Source: Ptiloglossa arizonensis (Eukaryota > Arthropoda > Insecta > Hymenoptera > Colletidae). Taken from it: a stretch of 64,000 nucleotides of DNA. Position numbers and translations under genes: made by a program. Of this stretch, positions 38,820 to 51,870 are shown piece by piece. Position 1 is the stretch's first letter. Every line of letters begins with the position of its first letter. The notes beneath the pieces were generated by a model. That model did not search any database. It saw nothing but the letters and a program-made list of their open reading frames with translations, and was not told the origin of the DNA. The stretch is taken from NCBI RefSeq assembly GCF_051014685.1, contig NW_027478390.1, forward strand, positions 966,501 to 1,030,500, written 5' to 3'.

Positions 38820-40019
38820 GCGTTTGGTCAATCCGTTCACGAGATTTGGGAGTTTGAAGCTAAGAAATGGTGGAGAAGGCAACAAATTTTTCGCACTTCT
38901 GCTGCCCCAAACGCTTAACCAGAATGGCCTAGGGAATTAATAAACATACCGTTGTATTCGGGAGAGTCTCTTCTTTCACACGCAACAGAAATTTTTGGGT
39001 TTGGTCAATCCTTTCGCGAGATATGGGAGTTTGAAGCTAAGAAATGATTGAGAAGACAACAACTTTTTCGCAATTCTGCTGCTCCAAACGCTACACCAGA
39101 ATGGCCTAGGGAAAAAATACACATACCGTTATAATCGGGAGAGATCCCACATCCAAACGCAATGGGAATTTTTGGGTTTGGTCAATCCGTTCGCGAGATA
39201 TGGGAGTTTGAAGCTAAGAAATGGTTGAGAAGGCAACAAATTTTGCGCAATTCTGCTGCTCCAAACGCTTAACCAGAATGGCCTACGGAAAAAAGAGACA
39301 TACCGTTGTAATCGGGCGAGTTTCTACTTTCAGATTCAATAGGAATTTTTGCGTTTGGTCAATCCGTTCGCGAGATTTGGGAGTTTGAAGCTAAGAAATG
39401 GTGGAGAAGGCGACAAATTTTTCGCACTTCTGCTGCCCCAAACGTTTAACCAGAATGGCCTAGGGAATTAATAAACATACCGTTGTAATCGGGAGAGTCT
39501 CTACTTTCACACGCAACAGAAATTTTTGGGTTTGGTCAATCCTTTCGCGAGATATGGGAGTTTGAAGCTAAGAAATGGTTGAGAAGACAACAACTTTTTT
39601 GCAATTCTGCTGCTCCAAACGCTTAACCAGAATGGCCTAGGGAAAAAATACACATACCGTTATAATCGGGAGAGATCCCACATTCAAACGCAATGGGAAT
39701 TTTTGGGTTTGGTCAATCCGTTCGCGAGATATGGGAGTTTGAAGCTAAGAAATGGTTGAGAAGACAACAAATTTTTCGCACTTCTGCTGCTCCAAACGCT
39801 TTACACGAATGGCCTAGGGAATTAGTAAACATACCGTTGTAATCGGGCGAGTTTCTGCTTTCAGACGCAGCAGAAATTATTGGGTTTGGTCAATCCGTTC
39901 GCGAGATATGGGAGTTTGAAGCTAAGCAATGGTTGAGAAGGCAACAAATTGTGCGCAATTCTGCTGCTCCAAACGCTTAACCAGAATGGCCTACGGAAAA
40001 AATACACATACCGTTGTAA

Positions 40020-41180
40020 TCGGGCGAGTTTCTACTTTCAGACGCAATAGGAATTTTTGGGATTGGTGAATCCGTTCGCGAGATATGGGAGTTTGCAGCC
40101 AAGAAATGGTTCAGGAGACCACAAATTTTTCGCAATTCTGCTGCTCCAAACGCTTAACCAGAATGGCCCACGGAAAAAATACACATACCGTTGTAATCGG
40201 GCGAGTTTCTACTTTCAGACCCAATAGGAATTTCTGGGTTTGGTCAATCCTTTCGCGAGATATGGGTATTTGATGCTAAGAAATGGTTGAGCAGGCAACA
40301 GATTTTGCGCACTTCTGCTGCTCCAAACGCTTAACCAGACTGGCCTAGGGACAAAATACACATTCCGTTGTAATCGGGCGAGTTTCTACTATCAGATTCA
40401 ATAGGAATTTTTGGGTTTGGTCAATCCGTTCGCGAGATATGGGTGTTTGAAGCTAAGAAATGGTTGAGAAGGCAAAAAATTTTTCGCACTTGTGCTGCTC
40501 CAACCGCTTAACCAGAATGGCCAAGGAATTAATAAACATACCGTTGTAATCGGGCGAGTTTCTACTTTCAGGCGCAGCAGGAATTTTTGGGTTTGGTCAA
40601 TCCGTTCGCGAGATATGGGAGTTTGAAGCTAAGAAATGGTTGAGAAGACAACAAATTATGCGCACTTCTGCTGCTCCAAACGCTTAACCAGAATGGCCCA
40701 GGGAAAAAATACAAATACCGTTGTAATCGGGCGAGCTTCTACTTTCAGGCGCAGCAGTAATTTTTGGGATTGGTCAATCCGTTCGCGAGATATGGGAGTT
40801 TGAAGCTAAGAAATGGTTGAGAAGACTACAAATTTTTCGCACTTCTGCTGCTCCAAACGCTTAACCAGAATGGCCTACGGAAAAAAGAGACATACCGTTG
40901 TAATCGGGCGAGTTTCTACTTTCAGATTCAATAGGAATTTTTGCGTTTGGTCAATCCGTTCACGAGATTTGGGAGTTTGAAGCTAAGAAATGGTGGAGAA
41001 GGCAACAAATTTTTCGCACTTCTGCTGCCCCAAACGCTTAACCAGAATGGCCTAGGGAATTAATACACATACCGCTGTAATCGGGAGAGTCTCTACTTTC
41101 ACACGCAACAGAAATTTTTGGGTTTTGTCAATCCTTTCGCGAGATATGGAAGCTTCAAGCTAAGAAATGGTTGTGAACAC
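40020..41180 (+). repeat. Duplicated block with stepwise monomer loss, copy 1
   Basis: Matches 42849-43655. The offset is 2829 at first (40085 and 42914), 2651 around the gcagcagtaattttt marker, and 2475 at taatacacataccgctg (41061 and 43536). Each step is one monomer lost from the second copy, so copy 2 is about two monomers shorter. Confidence 0.8.
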
Positions 41181-42094
41181 AACAACTTTTTCGCAATTCT
41201 GCTGCTCCAAACGCTTAACCAGAATGGCCTAGGGAAAAAATACACACACCGTTATAATCGGGAGAGATCCAACATTCAAACGCAATGGGAATTTTTGGGT
41301 TTGGTCAATCCTTTCGCGAGATATGGGAGTTTGAAGCTAAGAAATGGTTGAGAAGACAACAAATTTTTCGCACTTCTGCTGCTCCAAACGCTTTACACGA
41401 ATGGCCTAGGGAATTAATATACATACCGTTGTAATCGGGCGAGTTTCTGCTTTCAGACGCAGCAGAAATTTTTGGGTTTGGTCAATCCGTTCGCGAGATA
41501 TGGGAGTTTGAAGCTAAGAAATGGTTGAGAAGGCAACAAATTTTGCGCAATTCTGCTGCTCCAAACGCTTAACCAGAATGGCCTACGGAAAAAATACACA
41601 TACCGTTGTAATCGGGCGAGTTTCTACTTTCAGATGCAATAGGAATTTTTGGGTTTGGTCTGTCCGTTCGCGAGGTATGGGAGTCTGAAGCTAAGAAATG
41701 GTTGAGAAAGCAACAAGTTTTTCGCACCTCTGCTGCTCCAAACGCTTAACCAGAATGGCCTACGGAAAAAAGAGACATACCGTTGTAATCGGGAGAATTT
41801 CTACTTTCCGACGCAATAGGAATTTTTGGGTTTGGTCAATCCGTTCGCGAGATATGGGAGTTTGAAGCTGAGAAATGGTTGAGAAGGCAACAAATTTTTC
41901 GCACTTCTGCTGCTCCAAACGCTTAACCAGAATGGCGAAGGAATTAATAAACATACCGTTGTAATCGGGCGAGTTTCTACTTTCAGGCGCAGCAGGAATT
42001 TTTGGGTTTGGTCAATCCGTTCGCGGGATATGGGAGTTTGAAGCTAAGAAATGGTTGAGAAGACAACAAATTTTGCGCACTTCTGCTGCTCCAA
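40718..42094 (+). repeat. Distant duplicated segment, right arm
   Basis: Partner of 9420-10796. A private change here is gcagcagtaattttt near 40753, which recurs near 43404, so this arm was the source or product of a further local duplication. Confidence 0.82.
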
Positions 42095-42820
42095 ACGCTT
42101 AACCAGAAGGGCCAAGGAATTAACAAACATTCCGTTGTAATCGGGCGAGTTTCTACTTTCAGGCGCAGCAGGAATTTTTGGGTTTGGTCAATCCGTTCGC
42201 GAGATATGGGAGTTTGAAGCTAAGAAATGGTTGAGAAGACAACAAATTTTGCGCACTTCTCCTGCTCCAAACGATTAACCAGAATGGCCTAGGGAAAAAA
42301 TACACATACCGTTGTAATCGGGAGAGTTTCTACTTTCAGATGCAATAGGAATTTTTGGGTTTGGTCAATCCGTTCGCGAGATATGGGAGTCTGAAGCTAA
42401 GAAATGGTTGAGAAGACAATAACTTTTTCGCAATTCTGCTGCTCCAAACGCTTAATCAGAATGGCCTAGGGAAAAAATACACACACCGTTATAATCGGGA
42501 GAGATTCTACATTCAGACGCAATAGGAATTTTTGGGTCTGGTCAATCCGTTCGCGAGATATGGGAGTTTGAAGCTAAGAAATGGTTGAGAAGGCAACAAA
42601 TTTTGCGCAATTCTGCTGCTCCAAACGCTTAACCAGAATGGCCTACGGAAAAAATACACATACCGTTGTAATCGGGCGAGTTTCTACTTTCAGATGCAAT
42701 AGGAATTTTTGAGTTTGGTGAATCCGTTCGCGAGATATGGGAGTTTGAAGCTAAGAAATGGTTGAGAAGACAACAAATTTTTCGCACTTCTGCTGCTCCA
42801 AACGCTTAACCAGAATGGCC
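41561..42820 (+). repeat. Seven-monomer duplicated block, copy 1 (offset 2121)
   Basis: Matches 43682-44941 over about 1.26 kb. Shared markers include cttctcctgct near 42258 and 44379 and ataatcgggagagattctac near 42491 and 44612. The 2121-bp spacing (12 monomers minus 3) is the same as for the pair at 6005 and 8126. Confidence 0.82.
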
Positions 42821-42848
42821 TACGGAGAAAATACACATACCGTTGTAA

Positions 42849-43655
42849 TCGGGCGAGTTTCTACTTTCAGACGCAATAGGAATTTTTGGGATTGGTGAAT
42901 CCGTTCGCGAGATATGGGAGTTTGCAGCCAAGAAATGGTTCAGGAGACCACAAATTTTTCGCAATTCTGCTGCTCCAAACGCTTAACCAGAATGGCCCAC
43001 GGAAAAAATACACATACCGTTGTAATCGGGCGAGTTTCTACTTTCAGACCCAGTAGGAATTTCTGGGTTTGGTCAATCCGTTCGCGAGATATGGGTATTT
43101 GATGCTAAGAAATGGTTGAGCAGGCAACAGATTTTGCGCACTTCTGCTGCTCCAAACGCTTAACCAGACTGGCCTAGGGACAAAATACACATTCCGTTGT
43201 AATCGGGCGAGTTTCTACTATCAGATTCAATAGGAATTTTTGGGTTTGGTCAATCCGTTCGCGAGATATGGGTGTTTGAAGCTAAGAAATGGTTGAGAAG
43301 GCAAAAAATTTTTCGCACTTGTGCTGCTCCAACCGCTTAACCAGAATGGCCAAGGAATTAATAAACATACCGTTGTAATCGGGCGAGCTTCTACTTTCAG
43401 GCGCAGCAGTAATTTTTGGGATTGGTCAATCCGTTCGCGAGATATGGGAGTTTGAAGCTAAGAAATGGTGGAGAAGGCAACAAATTTTTCGCACTTCTGC
43501 TGCCCCAAACGCTTAACCAGAATGGCCTAGGGAATTAATACACATACCGCTGTAATCGGGAGAGTCTCTACTTTCACACGCAACAGAAATTTTTGGGTTT
43601 TGTCAATCCTTTCGCGAGATATGGAAGTTTCAAGCTAAGAAATGGTTGTGAAGAC
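42849..43655 (+). repeat. Duplicated block with stepwise monomer loss, copy 2
   Basis: Partner of 40020-41180, shortened by two separate one-monomer losses near 43386 and 43460. The losses leave no partial monomer, so the array stays in phase. Confidence 0.8.
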
Positions 43656-43681
43656 AACAACTTTTTCGCAATTCTGCTGCT

Positions 43682-44941
43682 CGAAACGCTTAACCAGAAT
43701 GGCCTACGGAAAAAATACACATACCGTTGTAATCGGGCGAGTTTCTACTTTCAGATGCAATAGGAATTTTTGGGTTTGGTCTGTCCGTTCGCGAGGTATG
43801 GGAGTCTGAAGCTAAGAAATGGTTGAGAAAGCAACAAGTTTTTCGCACTTCTGCTGCTCCAAACGCTTAACCAGAATGGCCTACGGAAAAAAGAGACATA
43901 CCGTTGTAATCGGGAGAATTTCTACTTTCCGACGCAATAGGAATTTTTGGGTTTGGTCAATCCGTTCGCGAGATATGGGAGTTTGAAGCTGAGAAATGGT
44001 TGAGAAGGCAACAAATTTTTCGCACTTCTGCTGCTCCAAACGCTTAACCAGAATGGCGAAGGAATTAATAAGCATACCGTTGTAATCGGGCGAGTTTCTA
44101 CTTTCACGCGCAGCAGGAATTTTTGGGTTTGGTCAATCCGTTCGCGGGATATGGGAGTTTGAAGCTAAGAAATGGTTGAGAAGACAACAAATTTTGCGCA
44201 CTTCTGCTGCTCCAAACGCTTAACCAGAAGGGCCAAGGAATTAACAAACATACCGTTGTAATCGGGCGAGTTTCTACTTTCAGGCGCAGCAGGAATTTTT
44301 GGGTTTGGTCAATCCGTTCGCGAGATATGGGAGTTTGAAGCTAAGAAATGGTTGAGAAGACAACAAATTTTGCGCACTTCTCCTGCTGCAAACGCTTAAC
44401 CAGAATGGCCTAGGGAAAAAATACACATACCGTTGTAATCGGGAGAGTTTCTACTTTCAGATGCAATAGGAATTTTTGGGTTTGGTCAATCCGTTCGCGA
44501 GATATGGGAGTCTGAAGCTAAGAAATGGTTGAGAAGACAATAACTTTTTCGCAATTCTGCTGCTCCAAACGCTTAACCAGAATGGCCTAGGGAAAAAATA
44601 CACATACCGTTATAATCGGGAGAGATTCTACATTCAGACGCAATAGGAATTTTTGGGTCTGGTCAATCCGTTCGCGAGATATGGGAGTTTGAAGCTAAGA
44701 AATGGTTGAGAAGGCAACAAATTTTGCGCAATTCTGCTGCTCCAAACGCTTAACCAGAATGGCCTACGGAAAAAATACACATACCGTTGTAATCGGGCGA
44801 GTTTCTACTTTCAGATGCAATAGGAATTTTTGGGTTTGGTGAATCCGTTCGCGAGATATGGGAGTTTGAAGCTAAGAAATGGTTGAGAAGACAACAAATT
44901 TTGCGCACTTCTGCTGCTCCAAACGCTTAACCAGAATGGCC
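43682..44941 (+). repeat. Seven-monomer duplicated block, copy 2
   Basis: Partner of 41561-42820. It begins at a junction (gctgctcgaaacgctt near 43676) where the preceding copy of another block (42849-43655) is cut off, so two duplicated segments are directly joined. Confidence 0.8.
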
Positions 44942-45509
44942 CAGCGTGAAAATACACATGCCGTTGTAATCGGGCGAATTTCTACTTTCAGACGCAGCAG
45001 GAATTTTTGGGTTTGGTCAATCCGTTCGCGAGATATGGGTATTTGATGCTAAGAAATGGTTGAGCAGGCAACAGATTTTGCGCACTTCTGCTGCTCCAAA
45101 CGCTTAACCAGACTGGCCTAGGGACAAAATACACATTCCGTTGTAATCGGGCGAGTTTCTACTATCAGATGCAATAGGAATTTTTGGGTTTGGTCAATCC
45201 GTTCGCGAGATATGGGTGTTTGAAGCTAAGAAATGGTTGAGAAGGCAAAAAATTTTTCGCACTTGTGCTGCTCCAACCGCTTAACCAGAATGGCCAAGGA
45301 ATTAATAAACATACCGTTGTAATCGGGCGAGTTTCTACTTTCAGGCGCAGCAGGAATTTTTGGGTTTGGTCAATCCGTTCGCGAGATATGGGAGTTTGAA
45401 GCTAAGAAATGGTTGAGAAGACAACAAATTTTTCGCACTTCTGCTGCTCCAAACGCTTAACCAGAATGGCCTACGGAAAAAAGAGACATACCGTTGTAAT
45501 CGGGCGAGT

Positions 45510-45751
45510 TTCTACTTTCCGACCCAATAGGAATTTTTGGGTTTGGTGAATCCTTGCGCGATATATGGGAGTTTGAAGCTAAGAAATAGTTGAGAAGGCA
45601 ACAAGTTTTGCGCATTTCTGCTGCTCCAAACGCCTTACCAGAATGGCATAGGGAAAAAATACACATACCGATGTAATCGGGCGAGTTTCTACTTTCAGAT
45701 GCGGAAGGAATTTTTGAGTTTGGTCAATCCGTTCGCGAGATATGGGAGTTT
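45510..45751 (+). repeat. Three-monomer-spaced duplication, copy 1
   Basis: Matches 46041-46282 at an offset of 531 bp (exactly three monomers). Both carry a damaged motif 2 (ccttgcgcgatatatggg), tttccgacccaatagg, gaaatagttgagaag and accgatgtaatcggg, which are rare elsewhere. Confidence 0.8.
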
Positions 45752-46040
45752 GCAGCTAAGGAATGGTTCAGAGGACAACAAATTTTGCGCACTTCTGCTG
45801 CTCCAAACGCTTAACCAGAATGGCCCAGCGTGAAAATACACATGCCTTTGTAATCGGGAGAGTCTCTACTTTCACACGCAACAGAAATTTTTGGGTTTGG
45901 TCAATCCTTTCACGAGATTTGGGAGTTTGAAGCTAAGAAATGGTGGAGAAGGCAACAAATTTTGCGCACTTCTGCTGCTCCAAACGCTTAACCAGAATGG
46001 CCTAGGGAAAAAATACACATACCGTTGTAATCGGGAGAAT

Positions 46041-46282
46041 TTCTACTTTCCGACCCAATAGGAATTTTTGGGTTTGGTGAATCCTTGCGCGATATATGGG
46101 AGTTTGAAGCTAAGAAATAGTTGAGAAGGCAACAAGTTTTGCGCATTTCTGCTGCTCCAAACGCCTTACCAGATTGGCATAGGGAAAAAATACACATACC
46201 GATGTAATCGGGCGAGTTTCTACTTTCAGATGCGAAAGGAATTTTTGAGTTTGGTCAATCCGTTCGCGAGATATGGGAGTTT
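46041..46282 (+). repeat. Three-monomer-spaced duplication, copy 2
   Basis: Partner of 45510-45751. It is the last clear duplication in family A before the A/B boundary. Confidence 0.78.
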
Positions 46283-47540
46283 GAAGCTAAGAAATGGTTC
46301 AGAAGACAACAAATTTTGTGCACTTCTGCGGCTCCAAACGCTTAACCAGAATGGCCCAGGGAAAAAATACACATACCGTTGTAATCGGGAGAGTCTCTAC
46401 TTTCACACGCAACAGAAATTTTTGGGTTTGGTCAATCGTTTCGCGAGATATGGGTGTTTGAGGCTAAGAAATGGTTGAGAAGGCAACAAATTGTCCGCAC
46501 TTCTGCTGCTCCAAATGCTTAACCAGAATGGCCCAGGGAGAAAAAGACATACCGTTGTAATCGGGCGAGTTTCTACTTTCAGACGCAGCAGGAATTTTTG
46601 GGTTTGATCAAACCGTTCGCGAGATATGGGAGTTTGAAGCTAAGAAATGGTTGAGAGGACAAGAAGTTTTTCGCACTTCTGCTGCTCCAAAAGCTTAACC
46701 AGAATGGCCTAGGGAAAAAATACACATACCGTTGTAATCGGGAGAGTTTCTACTTTCAGACGCCGCAGGAATTTCTGGGTTTGGTCAAACAATTTGCGAG
46801 ATATGGGAGTTTGATGCTAAGAAATGGTTGAGTGGGCAACAAATTTTTCGCACTTCTGCTGCTCCAAACGCATAACCACAACGGCCTAGGGAAGAAATAC
46901 TCATACCGTTGTAATCGGGCGAGTTTCTACTTTAAGATGCAATAGGAATTTTTGGGTTTGGGCAATCCGTTCACGAGATATGGGAGTTTGAAGCTAAGAA
47001 ATGGTTGAGAAGGCAACCAATTTTTCACACTTCTGCTGCTCCAAACGCTTAACCAGAATGGCCCAGGGAAAAAATACACATACCGTTGTAATCGGGCGAG
47101 TTTCTACCTTCAGACCCAATAGGAATTTTTGGGTTTGGTCAATCAGTTCGCGAGATATGGGAGTTTGAAGCTAAGAAATGGTTGAGCAGGCAACAAATTT
47201 TGCGCACTTCTGCTGCTCCAAACGCTTAACCAGAATGACCTAGGGAAAAAATACACATACCGCAGTAATCGGGAGTGTTTCTACTTTCAGACGAAATATT
47301 AACTTTTGGGTTTGGTGAATCCGTGCGCGAAATATGGGAGTTTGAAGCTTAGAAATAGTTGGGAAGGCAACATGTTTTGCGCATTTCTGCTGCTCCAAAC
47401 GCCTTACCAGAATGGCCTAGGGAAAAAATACACATACCGTTGTAATCGGGCGAGTTACTACTTTCAGATGCAATAAGAATTTTTGGGTTTGGTCAATCCG
47501 TTCGCGAGATATGGGAGTTTGAAGCTAAGAAATGGTTGAG
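46283..47540 (+). repeat. Divergent edge of family A
   Basis: About seven monomers with many private changes, for example caaacaatttgcgag near 46786, gcataaccacaacggcc near 46870, accgcagtaatcgggagtg near 47258 and atattaacttttggg near 47296. I saw no near-identical partner for them in the window. Edge monomers that escape homogenisation are known from other satellites. Confidence 0.75.
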
Positions 47541-47545
47541 AAACC
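47521..47545 (+). repeat. Switch point between satellite families A and B
   Basis: The sequence is family A up to gaagctaagaaatggttgag and family B from aaaccatcaaagttttcg. The last base typical of A is in ctaagaaatgg (B has ttaaggaatgg), so the switch lies between about 47525 and 47541, inside sequence common to both. The phase of the 177-bp unit is kept, which fits unequal exchange between the families rather than insertion. Confidence 0.9.
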
Positions 47546-50500
47546 ATCAAAGTTTTCGCACGTCTGATACTCGAAACCAATAACTGTAATGGCCTACGGG
47601 AAAAGTACACACACCATTGTAATCGGGCAACTTTCTACTTTCAGATGCAACAGGAATTTCTCGAGTTCGTTAATCCGTTCGCGAGACATGGGAGTTTGAA
47701 GTTAAGGAATGGTTGAGAAACCATCAAAGTTTTCGCACGTCTGATACTCGAAACCAATAACTAGAATGGCCTAGAGCAAAAATACACATACCGTTCTAAT
47801 CGGGCGAGTTTCAACATTCAGATGCAACAGGAATTTCTCGAGTTCTTCAACCAGTTCGCGAGATATGGGAGTTTGAAGTTAAGGAATGGTTGAGAAACCA
47901 TCAAAATTTTCGCAAGTCTGATACTCGAAACCAATAACTGGAATGGCCGAGGGGAAAAGTACACACACCATTGAAATCGGGCAAGTTTCTACTTTCAGAT
48001 GCAACAGGAATTTCTCGAGTTCGTCAATCCGTTCGCGAGATATGGGAGTTTGAAGTTAAGGAATGGTTGAGAAACCATCAAAATTTTAGGAATCTGATAC
48101 TCTAAACCATTTACTACTATGGTCTAGGGCAAAAATACACATGCCGTTGTAATCGGGCGAGTTTCTGCTTTCAGATTCAGCAGGAATTACTCGAGTTCCT
48201 CAATCCGTTCGCGAGAGATGCGAGTTTGAAATTAAGGAATGGTAGAGAAACCATCAAAATTTTCGCAAGTCTGACACTCGAAACGAATAACTGGAATGGC
48301 CTAGGGGAAAAGTACACGCACCATTGTAATCGGGCGAGTTTCTACTTTCAGATGCAACAGGAATTTCTCGAGTTCGTCAACCCGTTCGCGAGATATGGGA
48401 GCTTGAAGTTAAGGAATGAATGAGAAACCAACAAAATTTTCGCACGTCTTATTCTCGAAACCAATAACTACACTGGCCTAGGGCAAAAATGCACTTACCG
48501 TTGTAATCGGGCGAGTTTCTACTTTCAGATGCAACAGGAATTTCACTAGTTCGTCAATCCGTTCGCGAGATATGGGAGTTTGAAGTTATGGAATGGTTGA
48601 GAAACCATCAAAATTTTCGCAAGTCTGATACTCGAAACCATTAACTACTATAGTCTAGGGCAAAAATACACATGCCGTTGTAATCGGGCGAGTTTCTGCT
48701 TTCAGATTAAACAGGAATTACTCGAGTTCCTCAATCCGTTCGCGAGATATGGGAGTTTGAATTTAAGGAATGGTTTAGATTCCATTAAAATTTTCGCAAG
48801 TCTGATACTCGAAACCAATAACTGGAATGGCATAGGGGAAAAATACAAATACCGTTGTAAACGGGCGAGTGTCTGCGTTCAGCTGCAACAGGAATTTCTC
48901 AAGTTCGTCAATCCGTTCGCGGGATATGGGAGTTTGATGTTAAGGAATGGTTGAGAAACCATCAAAATTTTCGCAAGTCTGATACTCGAAACCAATATCT
49001 ACTATGGCCTAGGGCAAAAATACACATACCGTTGTAATCGGGCGAATTTCTACTTTCAGATGCAACAGGAATTTCTCGAGTCCGTCAATCCGTTCGCGAG
49101 ATATGGGAGTTTGAAGTTAAGGAATGGTTGAGAAACCATCAAAATTTTCGCAAGTCTGATACTCGAAAGCAGTAACTACAATGGCCGAGGGCAAAAATAC
49201 ACATACCGTTGTAATCGGGCGAATTTCTACTTTCAGATGCAACAGGAATTTCTCGAGTCCGTCAATCCGTTCGCGAGATATGGGAGTTTGAAATAAGGAA
49301 TGGTTGAGAAACCATCAAAATTTTCGCAAGTCTGATACTCGAAACCATTAACTACTATAGTCTAGGGCAAAAATACACGTGCCGTTCTAATCGGGCGAGT
49401 TTCTGCTTTCAGATTCAACAGGAATTACTCGAGTTCCTCAATCCGTTCGCGAGATATGGGAGTTTGAAGTTAAGGAATGGTTGAGAAACCATCAAAGTTT
49501 TCGCAAGTCTGATACTCGAAAGCAGTATCTACAATGGCCTAGGGGAAAAACACAAATACCGTTGTAATCGGGCGAGTTTCTGCGTTCAGATGCAACAGGA
49601 ATTTCTCGGGTTCGTCAATCTGTTCGCGAGATATGGGAGTTTGATGTAAAGGAATGGTTGAGAAACCATCAAAATTTTCGCAAGTCTGATACTCGAAACC
49701 AATAACTACTATGGCCTAGGGCAAAAATACACATACCGTTGTAATCGGGCGAGTTTCTACTTTCAGATGCAACAGGAATTTCTGGAGTCCGCCAATCCGT
49801 TCGCGAGATATGGGAGTTTGAATTAAGGAATGGTTGAGAAACCATCAAAATTTTCGCAAGTCTGATACTCGAAACCGTTAACTACTATAGTCTAGGGCAA
49901 AAATACACATGGCGTTGTAATGGGGCGAGTTTCTGCTTTCAGATTCAACAGGAATTACTCGAGTTCCTCAATCCGTTCGCGAGAGATGCGAGTTTGAAAT
50001 TAAGGAATGGTAGAGAAACCATCAAAATTTTCGCAAGTCTGACACTCGAAACGAATAACTGGAATGGCCTAGGGGAAAAGTACACACACCATTGTAATCG
50101 GGCGAGTTTCTACTTTCAGATGCAACAGGAATTTCTCGAGTCCGTTAATCCGTTCGCGAGATATTGGAGTACGAAGTTATGAATGGTCGAGAAACCATCA
50201 AAATTTTCGCAAGTCTGATACTCGAAACCAATAACTACACTGCCCTAGGGCAAAAATGCACTTACCGTTGTAATCGGGCGAGTTTCTACTTTCAGATGCA
50301 ACAGGAATTTCACGAGTTCGTCAATCCGTTCGCGAGATATGGGAGTTTGAAGTTATGGAATGATTGAGAAACCATCAAAATTTTCGCAAGTCTGATACTC
50401 GAAACCATTAACTACTATAGTCCAGGGCAAAAATACACGTGCCGTTGTAATCGGGCGAGTTTCTGCTTTCAGATTCAACAGGAATTACTCGAGTTCCTCA

Positions 50501-51710
50501 ATCCGTTCGCGAGATATGGGAGTTTGAAGTTAAGGAATGGTTGAGAAACCATCAAAGTTTTCGCAAGTCTGATACTCGAAAGCAGTAACTACAATGGCCT
50601 AGAGGAAAAACACAAATACCGTTGTAATCGTGCGAGTTTCTGCGTTCAGATGCAACAGGAATTTCTCGGGTTCGTCAATCCGTTAGCGAGATATGGGAGT
50701 TTGATGTAAAGGAATGGTTGAGAAACCATCAAAATTTTCGCAAGTCTGATACTCGAAACCAATAACTACTATGGCCTAGGGCAAAAATACACATACCGTT
50801 GTAATCGGGCGAGTTTCTACTTTCAGATGCAACAGGAATTTCTCGAGTTCGTCAATCCGTTCGCGAGATATGGGAGTTTGAAGTTAAGGAATGGTTCAGA
50901 AACCATCAAACTTTTCGCAAGTCTGATACTCGAAACGAATAACTGGAATGGCCTAGGGGAAAAGTACACACACCATTGTAATCGGGCGAGTTTCTACTTT
51001 CAGATGCAACAGGAATTTCTCGAGTTCGTCAATCCGTTCGCGAGATATGGGAGTTTGAAGTTAATGAATGGTTGAGAAACCATCAAAGTTTTCGCAAGTC
51101 TGATACTCGAAACCAATAACTACTATGGTCTAGAGCAAAAATACACATACCGTTCTAATCGGGCGAGTTTCAACTTTCAGATGCAACAGGAATTTCACGA
51201 GTTCTTCAACCGGTTCGCGAGATATGGGAGTTTGAATTTAAGGAATGGTTGAGATTCCATTAAAATTTTCGCAAGTCTGATACTCGAAACCAATAACTGG
51301 AATGGCCTAGGGGAAAAGTACACAGACCGTTGTAATCGGGCGAGTTTCTGCCTTCAGATGCAATAGGAATTTCTCGAGTTCGTCAATCCGTTCGCGAGAT
51401 ATGGGAGTTTGAGGTTAAGGAATGGTTGAGAAACCATCAAAATTTTCGAAAGTCTGATACACGAAACCAATAACTACTATGGCCTAGGGCAAAAATACAC
51501 ATACCGTTGTAATCGGGCGAGTTTCTACTTTCAGATGCAACAGGAATTTCTCGAGTTCGTCAACCCGTTCGCGAGATATGGGAGTTTGAAGTTAAGGAAT
51601 GGTTGAGAAACCATCAAAATTTTCGCACGTCTGATTCTCGGAACCAATAACTACTATGGTCTAGAGCAAAAATACACATACCGTTGTAATCGGGCGAGTT
51701 TCAACTTTCA
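47541..51710 (+). repeat. Heterogeneous part of family B
   Basis: Monomers here differ from their neighbours with no long exact period. Some pairs recur: the gagagatgcgagtttgaaatt subtype near 48212 and 49980, and the tagtctagggcaaaaatac subtype near 48652, 49355 and 49886. Several units have 1-2 bp losses at gagtttgaaataagg (about 49284) and gagtttgaattaagg (about 49815). It appears older or less homogenised than the next section. Confidence 0.75.
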
Positions 51711-51854
51711 GACGCAACAGGAATTTCTCGAGTTTGTCAATCCGTTCGCATATATGGGAGTTTGAAGTTATGGAATGTTTGAGAAACCATCAAAGTTTTC
51801 GCAAGTCTGATACTCGAAACCAATAACTACTATGGCCTAGGGCTAAAATAAAAA

Positions 51855-51870
51855 TACCGTTGTAATCGGC
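51855..51870 (+). other. Disrupted motif 1 (one-base loss)
   Basis: Here the motif reads taccgttgtaatcggc, one G short, which breaks the CGGG half. The same loss recurs near 52034, 54508, 54690, 56806 and 56988, always in neighbouring monomers of the higher-order unit. If a protein does bind the motif, these monomers should be non-binding. Confidence 0.55.

Larger units (their letters stand above)
1..47540 (+). repeat. Satellite family A block
   Basis: About 268 monomers of family A. Diagnostic words are ggaatttttgggtttgg, gaagctaagaaatgg and ctgctgctccaaacgctt. Several recurring subtypes can be told apart: one with gcgtttgg, ttcacgagatttggg and ggtggag; one with cacacgcaacagaaa and caatcctttcg; one with ttataatcgggag and gatcccac; one with cgctttacacgaatgg; one with gcagccaagaaatgg and ggagaccac; one with gtatttgatgctaag and cagactggcc. 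These subtypes appear in repeated orders, which is what defines the higher-order blocks listed separately. An AvrII site (cctagg) is present in many monomers. The block continues to the left of the window. Confidence 0.95.

Noticed and set aside
47521..47545. Transposon or other insertion at the A/B boundary
   Set aside because: The 177-bp phase is kept and both sides are satellite; no target-site duplication or terminal repeat is visible.
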